Below, piece by piece: positions 20,464 to 29,057 of a stretch of DNA of 64,000 nucleotides (the stretch's first letter is position 1; every line of letters begins with the position of its first letter). The notes beneath the pieces are model-generated. The model did not search any database and was not told where the DNA came from. It worked only from the letters and a program-made list of their open reading frames with translations. The stretch comes from Silicimonas sp. (GTDB lineage: Bacteria > Pseudomonadota > Alphaproteobacteria > Rhodobacterales > Rhodobacteraceae), in the NCBI GenBank assembly GCA_022826385.1, contig JAJDUZ010000056.1:1-64000 (forward strand), written 5' to 3'. The position numbers and the translations under genes are program-made.

Positions 20464-21602
20464 GGGGCTTCCCGCGGGACGAATTCGAATCCCGCGTCGC
20501 GCGGGCGCAGGCGCTGATGGACGCGCAAGGGCTCGAGGCGCTGCTGCTGACGACCGAGCCCGAGATCCGCTATTACACCGGGTTCCTCACCCGGTTTTGG
20601 GAGAGCCCGACGCGTCCGTGGTTCCTTGTCCTTCCAGCCACCGGCGCCCCGATTGCGGTCATTCCCTCGATTGGCGCGCATTTGATGGGACAGACATGGG
20701 TCGAAGACATCCGAACGTGGGCCGCACCGGACTACGAGGATGACGGCATCAGCCTGCTGGCCGACACGCTGATCGAGGTGACCCGCGACGATGGCTGGGT
20801 CGGGTTGGCCGACCAGATGGAAAGCCATGTGCGGATGCCGCGTGCCGCCTTGAAGCAATTGGAAAAGCGGCTGGGCTCGCGGGCGCTGGTCAGTGACGGC
20901 GGCGTGACCCGCGATCTGCGGCTGGTGAAGTCCGACGCCGAGATCGCCAAGATACGCACCGCCATCGACGTGGCCGCACGCGCCTTTGACCGTGTGCCCG
21001 AGATTGCCGCCGCGGGCGTGCCGTTGGAAAAGGTCTTTCGCGACTTCCAGCGCCTCTGTCTTGAAGAAGGGGCCGACTGGGTGCCCTATCTTGCGGGGGC
21101 TGCCGGACAGAACGGCTATCACGACGTGATCTCGCCTGCGACCGAGGCGCCGCTTCAATCCGGAGATGTGCTGATGCTGGACACAGGCCTGATCGTCGAC
21201 GGCTACTTTTGCGACTATGACCGGAATTTCAGCCTTGGGCCCCCGAACCCCGTCGTTCAATCCGCCCACGCCCGCCTGATCGAGGCGACCGCCGCCGGGT
21301 TCGAGGCAGCCAAGCCTGGGGCCGTGATCTCGGACCTCTTTCACGCGATGGCAGGCGTCATCGGTGCCGAGGGGTCGGCCGGGCGATTGGGGCACGGATT
21401 AGGTCTGCAACTGACGGAGTGGCCGTCGATCATCGCGGCGGATCACACCGTGCTGCAGCCCGGCATGGTGCTGACACTGGAACCGGCGGTCGAGACGACG
21501 GACGGGAAGCTGATGGTGCACGAAGAAAACATCGTCATCCGCGAGGACGGGGCCGAATGGCTGACCACGCCCGAGCCCGATGCGATCCGGGTGATCTCGT
21601 GA
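20460..21602 (+). CDS. M24 family metallopeptidase/hydrolase (Xaa-Pro dipeptidase / ectoine hydrolase-like)
   Basis: Creatinase-N-like start plus M24 motifs (MLDTGLIVDGYFCDYDRNF, GHGLGLQLTEWPSI, VLTLEPAVE); ATGA overlap with the upstream lyase. Confidence 0.85.
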   Translation: MRGFPRDEFESRVARAQALMDAQGLEALLLTTEPEIRYYTGFLTRFWESPTRPWFLVLPATGAPIAVIPSIGAHLMGQTWVEDIRTWAAPDYEDDGISLLADTLIEVTRDDGWVGLADQMESHVRMPRAALKQLEKRLGSRALVSDGGVTRDLRLVKSDAEIAKIRTAIDVAARAFDRVPEIAAAGVPLEKVFRDFQRLCLEEGADWVPYLAGAAGQNGYHDVISPATEAPLQSGDVLMLDTGLIVDGYFCDYDRNFSLGPPNPVVQSAHARLIEATAAGFEAAKPGAVISDLFHAMAGVIGAEGSAGRLGHGLGLQLTEWPSIIAADHTVLQPGMVLTLEPAVETTDGKLMVHEENIVIREDGAEWLTTPEPDAIRVIS

Positions 21603-22330
21603 CGCCCGCGCTCTCGCCCGACCGCGAACCGCAATTCGGCCTGATCGTCTTGCAGGCCGATGAAACCCTTGAACGCGACATGGTCCGGCTGATGCCCGAG
21701 CAGGCTTCCTGCCTCGTCTCCCGCGTGCCCTCCGCCGAGGACCTGACCCGCGACAGCCTGCGCGCGATGGAAGCCCATCTGACGGCGGCCGCAGCCCTGC
21801 TGCCACGCGGTGCGGTGTTTCGGGGCGTGGCCTATGGCTGCACATCAGGCACGGCCGAGATCGGAGCCGCCCGGATCGACGCGCTGGTGCGTGCGGGTGT
21901 CGATACGCCCGCCGTGACGCAACCGGTCTCGGCTCTTGTCGCCGCATGTGCGCATCTGGGTGTCAGCAAGCTTGGCCTTGTCAGCCCCTACGTCGCCAAT
22001 GTCTCGGATCGTTTGAAGATCGTGCTGCACGAGGCGGGCATCGAAACGCCGAAGACGCTCAGTTTCGACGAGCCCCGAGAAGAGAACGTTGCACGGATCG
22101 AAGGCAGCACACTGACCGCCGCCGCAACCGACGTTGGCCGAGGCGGTGACTGCGATGCCGTCTTCCTGTCGTGTACGAATTTGCGCACCCTCGACGTGAT
22201 CGATCGCATCGAAGATGACATCGGCAAGCCGGTGCTGTCATCGAACCAGGTTCTGGCGTGGCACCTGTGCCAAATCGCCGGTGTCCCCGCCAATCCAAAG
22301 GCGCCAGGCCTGCTTTTCGCGAACGGGTGA
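21599..22330 (+). CDS. Asp/Glu racemase / maleate isomerase / EutA-like family protein
   Basis: Paired cysteine motifs YGCTSGTAEIG and VFLSCTNLRTLDVID; start overlaps preceding stop. Confidence 0.8.
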   Translation: MTPALSPDREPQFGLIVLQADETLERDMVRLMPEQASCLVSRVPSAEDLTRDSLRAMEAHLTAAAALLPRGAVFRGVAYGCTSGTAEIGAARIDALVRAGVDTPAVTQPVSALVAACAHLGVSKLGLVSPYVANVSDRLKIVLHEAGIETPKTLSFDEPREENVARIEGSTLTAAATDVGRGGDCDAVFLSCTNLRTLDVIDRIEDDIGKPVLSSNQVLAWHLCQIAGVPANPKAPGLLFANG

Positions 22331-22464
22331 CGTTAGGAAATTCATTTTAATATCAGCACTCTATCTTTCTACTAATTATTTAGTTTGACAGATCAGCGAT
22401 TCGGCGCCTACCGTTTCGGCAGTTGGCGCAAGCTGGCTCATACAATTTTTGGGAGGACACCAAG

Positions 22465-24198
22465 ATGCGCAAGTATCTGTTCTCCGCGACCGCGGTGATT
22501 GCCGTGATCGCGGGGTCTGGGACTGCTTTTGCCGATGCGGCTGCAGCTCAGAAATGGATTGATCAGGAATTCCAGCCATCCACGCTGTCGAAAGACGAGC
22601 AAATGGCCGAGATGGAGTGGTTCATCCAGGCCGCCGCTCCGTACTCGGGCATGGAAATCAACGTGCTGTCGGAAGGTATTCCGACGCATGGCTATGAATC
22701 CGAAGTTCTGACGAAAGCCTTCGAAGAGATCACCGGGATCAAGGTGAACCACCAGATCCTTGGCGAGGGCGAAGTGGTTCAGGCGGTGCAGACGCAGATG
22801 CAAACGCAGCGGAACCTGTACGACGGTTACGTCAACGACAGCGATTTGATCGGCACGCATTCGCGGCTGCAGCTGGCCTATAACCTGACCGAGATGATGG
22901 CGGGTGACTGGTCCGCCACAACCAGCCCGACGCTGGATCTGGACGACTTCATGGGCATCCAGTTCACGACCGGTCCCGATGGCAACCTTTACCAGTTGCC
23001 GGACCAGCAGTTCGCGAACCTGTACTGGTTCCGCAAGGACTGGTTCGACCGGGAAGACCTGCAAGCGGCGTTCAAGGAAAAGTACGGCTATGATCTGGGC
23101 GTCCCGGTCAACTGGTCGGCTTACGAAGACATCGCCGAGTTCTTCAGCGAAGACGTCAAGGAAATCGACGGTGTCGCGATCTATGGCCACATGGATTATG
23201 GCAAGCGCGCGCCTGACCTTGGCTGGCGGATGACCGATGCGTGGCTTTCGATGGCCGGTGCCGGTTCTGTCGGTGAGCCGAACGGTGTGCCGATTGACGA
23301 ATGGGGCATCCGGATGGAAGCCGGTTCGTGTAACCCGGCGGGCGCTTCGGTGTCTCGCGGAGGTGCCGCGAACGGCCCGGCAGCTGTCTACGCGATCCGC
23401 AAATGGGACGAATGGCTGCGGAACTATGCCCCTCCGGGCGCGGCGTCGTTCGACTTCTATCAGTCGCTGCCCGCGCTAAGCCAAGGCAACGTGGCCCAGC
23501 AGATCTTCTGGTACACTGCCTTTACCGCCGACATGGTGAAGCCGCAGTCGGAGGGCAACAACACCGTTGATGCCGATGGCAACCCGCTCTGGCGGATGGC
23601 GCCGTCGCCGCATGGCCCCTATTGGGAAGAAGGCCAGAAGGTCGGCTATCAGGATGTGGGCTCGTGGACGTTCCTCAAGTCGACACCTTCGGACCGCGCA
23701 CAGGCCGCATGGCTCTATGCACAGTTCGTGACGTCGAAGACGGTGGATGTGAAGAAGTCCCATGTGGGTCTGACCTTCATCCGTGACAGCTCGGTCAACC
23801 ACGAAAGCTTCACCGAACGCGCACCGAAGCTGGGTGGTCTTGTCGAGTTCTATCGCTCGCCGGATCGCGTGGCATGGTCGCCGACTGGCATCAACGTGCC
23901 GGATTATCCGAAGCTGGCCCAGATCTGGTGGCAGCAGATCGGTGACGTGAACTCGGGCGCCTTCACGCCCCAGGAAGCGATGGACCGTCTGGCCGAGGAG
24001 ATGGACATCACCATGGCCCGGATGCAGGCGGCTGACGAAGGCGCCAACGTCTATGGCGGCTGCGGCCCGCGCCTGAACGAGGAGAAAGACCCCTCGGAAT
24101 GGCTCGGCAAGGGTGGCGCCAAGGCCAAACTGGACAACGAAAAGCCGCAGGGCGAGACCGTCAACTATGACGATCTGGTCGCGCGCTGGAGCCAGTAA
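22465..24198 (+). CDS. glpV: ABC transporter substrate-binding protein, glycerol (GlpV)-type
   Basis: Signal peptide MRKYLFSATAVIAVIAGSGTAFA; extracellular solute-binding protein features; immediately upstream of GlpS/T/P/Q/DUF2160-like genes. Confidence 0.78.
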   Translation: MRKYLFSATAVIAVIAGSGTAFADAAAAQKWIDQEFQPSTLSKDEQMAEMEWFIQAAAPYSGMEINVLSEGIPTHGYESEVLTKAFEEITGIKVNHQILGEGEVVQAVQTQMQTQRNLYDGYVNDSDLIGTHSRLQLAYNLTEMMAGDWSATTSPTLDLDDFMGIQFTTGPDGNLYQLPDQQFANLYWFRKDWFDREDLQAAFKEKYGYDLGVPVNWSAYEDIAEFFSEDVKEIDGVAIYGHMDYGKRAPDLGWRMTDAWLSMAGAGSVGEPNGVPIDEWGIRMEAGSCNPAGASVSRGGAANGPAAVYAIRKWDEWLRNYAPPGAASFDFYQSLPALSQGNVAQQIFWYTAFTADMVKPQSEGNNTVDADGNPLWRMAPSPHGPYWEEGQKVGYQDVGSWTFLKSTPSDRAQAAWLYAQFVTSKTVDVKKSHVGLTFIRDSSVNHESFTERAPKLGGLVEFYRSPDRVAWSPTGINVPDYPKLAQIWWQQIGDVNSGAFTPQEAMDRLAEEMDITMARMQAADEGANVYGGCGPRLNEEKDPSEWLGKGGAKAKLDNEKPQGETVNYDDLVARWSQ

Positions 24199-24206
24199 AG
24201 CAAACG

Positions 24207-24276
24207 CCGGCCCCCTCCTCCCATGATGTGACGGGGGCCGGTTCCGGGCCGAAGCTTCTTACCTCGAGCTTCGGCC
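24207..24276 (+). terminator. Two tandem stem-loops between substrate-binding protein and ATPase genes
   Basis: Hairpin 1 CCGGCCCCC..GGGGGCCGG (24207-24215/24233-24241); hairpin 2 GGCCGAAGCT..AGCTTCGGCC (24247-24256/24267-24276). Confidence 0.75.
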
Positions 24277-24301
24277 TGTCTTACGGGGACGGGCAAAACA
24301 G

Positions 24302-25366
24302 ATGACGATCGAGTTGAAAGAGGCCAGCAAGACGGTGCGGGGCATTTCCCACATCAAGCCGACCTCGCTGGTTCTGGAACCGGGCCATTTCAACGTGCTT
24401 CTCGGCCAGACAGGGGCGGGCAAGACCTCGCTGATCAAGCTGATGGCCGGGCTGGATCCATTGGCGTCGGGCCAGATCTTCATGGACGGTCAAGACGTCT
24501 CGAAGCTGAACACGCAGAAGCGCAACATCAGCCTCGTCCACCAGTTCTTCGTGAATTACCCGCATATGACGGTCTTCGACAACATCGCCTCCCCTTTGCG
24601 GGTTGCAGGCATGGCAAAGTCCGAGATCGACGACCGCGTGCAAGAGGCCGCCGACATCCTGCAGCTTGGCCCGATGCTGAAGCGTCGCCCGCAGGAATTG
24701 TCGGGGGGTCAACAGCAGCGCACGGCGCTGGCCCGCGCGATTGCCAAGGAAAGCCGCGCTGTCTTTCTGGACGAACCGCTAGCCAATCTTGACTACAAGT
24801 TGCGCGAGGAATTGCGCGAGCAACTGCCCGAGCTGTTCGCCGTGCGCGGTGCGGTGGTTGTCTATGCCACATCCGAACCGGAAGAGGCGCTGCTGCTTGG
24901 CGGCTATACCGGGCTGATGGATGACGGGGTGGTCACGCAGTTCGGAAAGACCGCCGAAATTTACCGAAAGCCCGCAACTCTGACGGCGGCGCGGGTGTTT
25001 TCCGACCCGCCCATCAACGCGGCGACGATCAACAAGACGGGAACAGAAGCGCAACTGTCGACCGGTGTGCGCTGGACGATGCAGGGCGAAGCTGCGGCGC
25101 TGCCCGATGGGGATTACACCATGGCCATTCGCCCGCATCACGTCTTGCCGACGCAAGGCAGCGCCGAGGATATCGCGCTGAACGGCATCGTGCAGGTGAC
25201 CGAATTGTCGGGGTCGGAATCCAGCGCGCATTTCCAGATGGGCGATGACGGCTGGGTGTCGCTGTCGCACGGCGTGCATCCCTATACGGTCGGCGAAGAT
25301 CACCAGTTCTTCATGGATGTCAGCCGCGCCTTCTATTTCGCGCCGGACGGGAGGCTTGTGGCATGA
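24302..25366 (+). CDS. glpS: ABC transporter ATP-binding protein (GlpS-type)
   Basis: Walker A GQTGAGKTS, LSGGQQQRTALARAI, Walker B AVFLDEPLANLD. Confidence 0.85.
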   Translation: MTIELKEASKTVRGISHIKPTSLVLEPGHFNVLLGQTGAGKTSLIKLMAGLDPLASGQIFMDGQDVSKLNTQKRNISLVHQFFVNYPHMTVFDNIASPLRVAGMAKSEIDDRVQEAADILQLGPMLKRRPQELSGGQQQRTALARAIAKESRAVFLDEPLANLDYKLREELREQLPELFAVRGAVVVYATSEPEEALLLGGYTGLMDDGVVTQFGKTAEIYRKPATLTAARVFSDPPINAATINKTGTEAQLSTGVRWTMQGEAAALPDGDYTMAIRPHHVLPTQGSAEDIALNGIVQVTELSGSESSAHFQMGDDGWVSLSHGVHPYTVGEDHQFFMDVSRAFYFAPDGRLVA

Positions 25367-25403
25367 CCCTGCGCGCCTCGCATCATCGCGTCGGAGCCTT
25401 CTG

Positions 25404-26477
25404 ATGGCCAAGATCACTCTATCCAACCTGAAGCATTCCTATTTGCCGAACCCGTCCGGGCCGGACGACTATGCCTTGAAGGAAATCGATCTCGATTGGC
25501 AGGATGGCGGTGCTTATGCACTGCTGGGCCCATCGGGCTGCGGGAAGTCGACGCTTCTGAACATCATCTCGGGGCTTCTGCACCCTTCTGAAGGGCGCAT
25601 TCTCTTTGACGACAAAGACGTCACCGACCTCCCACCCGATCGGCGCAACATTGCGCAGGTGTTCCAGTTCCCGGTGATCTACGACACGATGACGGTGCGC
25701 GAAAACCTTGCCTTCCCCTTGCGCAACCGCGGGGTGGCCGAGGCCAAGATTGCCGAACGCGTCGCCGAGATCGCAGGCATGCTGGAAGTGGAAGAGATGC
25801 TGGACACCCGTGCCGCGCATCTGTCGCCCGACAACAAGCAGAAGATCTCGATGGGGCGCGGTCTTGTCCGCGATGACGTGAATGTCGTGATGTTCGACGA
25901 ACCGCTGACCGTGATTGACCCGCATCTGAAGTGGAAGCTGCGCTCGAAGCTGAAAGAACTGCATCAGCGGGTCAGGGCAACGATGATCTATGTCACCCAT
26001 GACCAGACCGAGGCGCTGACCTTTGCCGATCAGGTCGTCGTCATGCAGGAAGGCGAGATCGTGCAGATCGGCACCCCGGTCGAGCTCTTCGAACGGCCGC
26101 AGCACACATTCGTCGGGCATTTCATCGGCTCGCCCGGCATGAACATCCTGCCCGCAACCGTGCAGGATGGGCGCGTGCAGTTCCATGGTCAGGATATCGC
26201 CGTTGAAGGTGCGGTGACCGGCGATGGCGGCACGACTGAACTGGGCGTGCGGCCTGAATTCGTCACGCTGTCTGATACCGGCATTCCGGCGCGCGTGCGC
26301 AAGGTCGCGGATGTCGGACGCCACGCGGTTATCGAAGCCATGGTGGGCGACACCGCCGTCAAGGCCGTGGTCGATCACGCCGAAGTCGAACAGGGCGCCG
26401 AAGTGCATCTGGCCTTCGCCACCCACCAGACCCGGCTCTATCGCGATGGCTGGCTGTCGACGGAGGCTGCGCGATGA
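25404..26477 (+). CDS. glpT: ABC transporter ATP-binding protein (GlpT-type)
   Basis: Walker A GPSGCGKST; degenerate signature LSPDNKQKISMGRGLV; VMFDEPLTVID. Confidence 0.85.
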   Translation: MAKITLSNLKHSYLPNPSGPDDYALKEIDLDWQDGGAYALLGPSGCGKSTLLNIISGLLHPSEGRILFDDKDVTDLPPDRRNIAQVFQFPVIYDTMTVRENLAFPLRNRGVAEAKIAERVAEIAGMLEVEEMLDTRAAHLSPDNKQKISMGRGLVRDDVNVVMFDEPLTVIDPHLKWKLRSKLKELHQRVRATMIYVTHDQTEALTFADQVVVMQEGEIVQIGTPVELFERPQHTFVGHFIGSPGMNILPATVQDGRVQFHGQDIAVEGAVTGDGGTTELGVRPEFVTLSDTGIPARVRKVADVGRHAVIEAMVGDTAVKAVVDHAEVEQGAEVHLAFATHQTRLYRDGWLSTEAAR

Positions 26478-26525
26478 CGTGCTTCAACAACCTTCCGGGG
26501 CGCAACCGCATGCAGAGGCAAAGCC

Positions 26526-27389
26526 ATGAGAACTGAAAACCAGAAAGCGTGGTTCTTCGTCCTGCCCGTGCTGTTGCTCGTGGCGTTCAACGCGCTGATC
26601 CCGATCATGACCGTGGTCAACTACTCGGTGCAGGAGACGTTCGGGAACAATGTCTTCTTCTGGCAGGGTCTCGACTGGTTCCAACAGATCCTGACCTCGG
26701 AGCGATTTCATGCGGCGCTTGGGCGGCAGTTCCTGTTCACCTTCCTGATCCTGATCATCGAAGTGCCGCTTGGGATCATCGTGGCCCTGTCGATGCCGCG
26801 CAAAGGGGTCTGGGTGCCGGTCTGCCTTGTGTTGATGGCGCTGCCGATGCTGATCCCTTGGAACGTCGTCGGCTCGATGTGGAACATCTTCGCGCTGCCA
26901 AATATCGGGCTTCTGGGTTACTTCATGAACGATGTGCTGGGCGTGAACTATGACATGACCCAGCAGCCGTTTTCGGCCTGGGTCACCATTGTCGTCATGG
27001 ATGTCTGGCACTGGACCTCACTGGTTGTTCTGCTGTCCTATGCCGGTCTGGTCTCGATCCCGGACGCTTACTATCAAGCAGCCAAGATTGATGGCGCGAG
27101 CCCGTGGAAGGTTTTCCGCTATATCCAGTTGCCCAAGATGAAGACGGTGCTGACCATCGCGATCCTTCTGCGGTTCATGGACAGCTTCAACATCTATACC
27201 GAGCCCTTCGTGCTGACCGGCGGTGGCCCCGGCAACTCGACAACGCTTCTGTCGATCGACCTTGTGAAAATCGCGCTTGGCCAGTTCGATCTTGGGCCTG
27301 CGGCGGCGATGAGCCTCATTTACTTCGCCATCACGCTGCTGGTCTCGTGGCTCTTCTATACGCTGATGACAAAGGATGACGCGCAATGA
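26526..27389 (+). CDS. glpP: ABC transporter permease (GlpP-type)
   Basis: Hydrophobic; permease EAA-like loop YYQAAKIDGASPWKVFRYIQLP. Confidence 0.87.
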   Translation: MRTENQKAWFFVLPVLLLVAFNALIPIMTVVNYSVQETFGNNVFFWQGLDWFQQILTSERFHAALGRQFLFTFLILIIEVPLGIIVALSMPRKGVWVPVCLVLMALPMLIPWNVVGSMWNIFALPNIGLLGYFMNDVLGVNYDMTQQPFSAWVTIVVMDVWHWTSLVVLLSYAGLVSIPDAYYQAAKIDGASPWKVFRYIQLPKMKTVLTIAILLRFMDSFNIYTEPFVLTGGGPGNSTTLLSIDLVKIALGQFDLGPAAAMSLIYFAITLLVSWLFYTLMTKDDAQ

Positions 27390-28183
27390 GAAAACGGTCT
27401 CTCATCCCCATCCTCTATATCGCCTTCCTGATGTTGCCGATTTACTGGCTGGTGGCGATGAGCTTCAAGACAACGGGCGAGATCCTGTCGGGCTTCTCGC
27501 TGTTCCCGCAGACTTTCACGCTGGACAATTACCGCGTCATCTTCACTGATCCGACGTGGTACTGGGGCTATATCAACTCGATCATCTATGTCTCGCTGAA
27601 CACGGTGATCTCGATCGCCGTCGCCCTGCCTGCCGCTTACGCCTTCTCGCGCTATCGGTTCCTTGGCGACAAGCAGTTGTTCTTCTGGCTGCTGACGAAC
27701 CGAATGGCACCCGCGGCGGTCTTCGCGCTGCCGTTCTTCCAGCTTTATTCCTCGGTCGGTCTCTTTGACACGCATCTGGCTGTGGCGCTGGCGCATTGCC
27801 TGTTCAACATCCCGCTGGCGGTCTGGATCCTTGAAGGGTTCATGCGCGGCGTGCCGAAAGAACTGGACGAAACGGCCTATGTCGACGGCTATTCGTTCCC
27901 GCGCTTCTTCGTCACCATCTTCATCCCCAACATCAAGGCCGGGGTCGGTGTCGCAGCATTCTTCTGCTTCATGTTTTCGTGGGTCGAGATGCTGCTGGCG
28001 AAGACACTGACCGCCGTCGAAGCCAAGCCGATTGCCGCGACGATGACCCGGACGGCCTCGTCCGCCGGGTACGAGTTGGGGCTGCTGGCGGCGGCAGGCA
28101 CGTTGACGATCATACCCGGCGCGATCGTGATCTATTTCGTCCGAAACTATATCGCCAAGGGCTTTGCCCTGGGGAGGGTGTGA
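27386..28183 (+). CDS. glpQ: ABC transporter permease (GlpQ-type)
   Basis: Hydrophobic; EAA-like loop ELDETAYVDGYSFPRFFVTIFIP; ATGA overlap with preceding permease. Confidence 0.87.
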   Translation: MRKRSLIPILYIAFLMLPIYWLVAMSFKTTGEILSGFSLFPQTFTLDNYRVIFTDPTWYWGYINSIIYVSLNTVISIAVALPAAYAFSRYRFLGDKQLFFWLLTNRMAPAAVFALPFFQLYSSVGLFDTHLAVALAHCLFNIPLAVWILEGFMRGVPKELDETAYVDGYSFPRFFVTIFIPNIKAGVGVAAFFCFMFSWVEMLLAKTLTAVEAKPIAATMTRTASSAGYELGLLAAAGTLTIIPGAIVIYFVRNYIAKGFALGRV

Positions 28184-28584
28184 TGCGCGGTCTGTTGATC
28201 TCGGCACTTGGCCTTGCCGCATCGCCTGCCTTCGCCCAAGGCTGGGGCAATGTCGCGAAAAAGGAAGAGGAAACCGGCTTCTCCTGGACAGCGCCGCTTT
28301 GGCCATCGTTCTGGATGGCGTGGACACCGGCGACCTTCGCGCTCTTCTGCGGCATCTTCGGGGCCATTGCGATCATCGGGCTGATGGAGGGCTTCAAGTA
28401 TCGCGACGGGCTGGAGCGAAAAGGCATCCTTGGTTTGACAACAACGCTGGGTGATCGCCTTTTCATCACGCTGCTTGGAACCGCCTATATCTTCCTCGCG
28501 TGGCTCGGATTGATGGGGCAACCCTTGTGGTGGCCACTGGCGATCAGCATCGTCTGGGGCATTTTCGTTTTCAGGAAAGTGTGA
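28183..28584 (+). CDS. DUF2160 family small membrane protein of the glycerol-type ABC transporter
   Basis: WTAPLWPSFWMAWTPATFALF..ERKGILGLTTTLGDRLFITLLGTAYIFLAWLGL, typical DUF2160; at the end of the ABC operon. Confidence 0.85.
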   Translation: MRGLLISALGLAASPAFAQGWGNVAKKEEETGFSWTAPLWPSFWMAWTPATFALFCGIFGAIAIIGLMEGFKYRDGLERKGILGLTTTLGDRLFITLLGTAYIFLAWLGLMGQPLWWPLAISIVWGIFVFRKV

Positions 28585-28618
28585 GATTTCGCTTTGGGAT
28601 TCGAAACGCATGAGATTT

Positions 28619-28638
28619 ACTCAGTTTGTGTACTGAGT
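28619..28638. promoter_or_regulatory. Perfect inverted repeat upstream of BlaI-like gene (candidate operator)
   Basis: ACTCAGT-ttgtgt-ACTGAGT, 26 bp before the ATG at 28665. Confidence 0.6.
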
Positions 28639-28664
28639 GAGCGATTGCCCGGGATGGGACAGCA

Positions 28665-29057
28665 ATGAAAAAGAAAAAGAGCGAACTGCTGACCGAAGTC
28701 GAGTTGGAGTTCATGACTGAACTCTGGGCACTGGAGGAGGGAACCGTGCGCGACGTGCTGCAGCGACTGCCGGACGACCGGGCCCTTGCATATACTTCGG
28801 CCGCAACCATCCTGCGCATACTCGAAGCGAAAGAATTCGTGACCAGCCGCAAGGCGGGGAAGAGCCATATCTATACCCCCACGATCTCGAAAGACGCGTA
28901 TCAGACCCGTTCACTCAAGGACCTGTCGGTCAAGCTTTTCGACGACACACCGGCCTCGCTTGTTGCCGCGCTGGTGAAAGACGAAGACCTGTCCGACGAA
29001 GCATTGGGGCAAATCCGAGCGCTTGTGGATCGGAGGTTGAAAAATGATAGCGGGTGA
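28665..29057 (+). CDS. BlaI/MecI/CopY family transcriptional regulator
   Basis: LTEVELEFMTELWALEEGTVRDVLQRLPDDRALAYTSAATILRILEAKEFV; linked to an M56 peptidase gene. Confidence 0.9.
   Translation: MKKKKSELLTEVELEFMTELWALEEGTVRDVLQRLPDDRALAYTSAATILRILEAKEFVTSRKAGKSHIYTPTISKDAYQTRSLKDLSVKLFDDTPASLVAALVKDEDLSDEALGQIRALVDRRLKNDSG

Noticed and set aside
20460-21602. Possible DddP (M24-fold DMSP lyase, common in roseobacters)
   Set aside because: N-terminus and overall pattern look like ordinary Xaa-Pro/ectoine-hydrolase type M24 proteins and not like DddP as I recall it; no DMSP genes adjacent.
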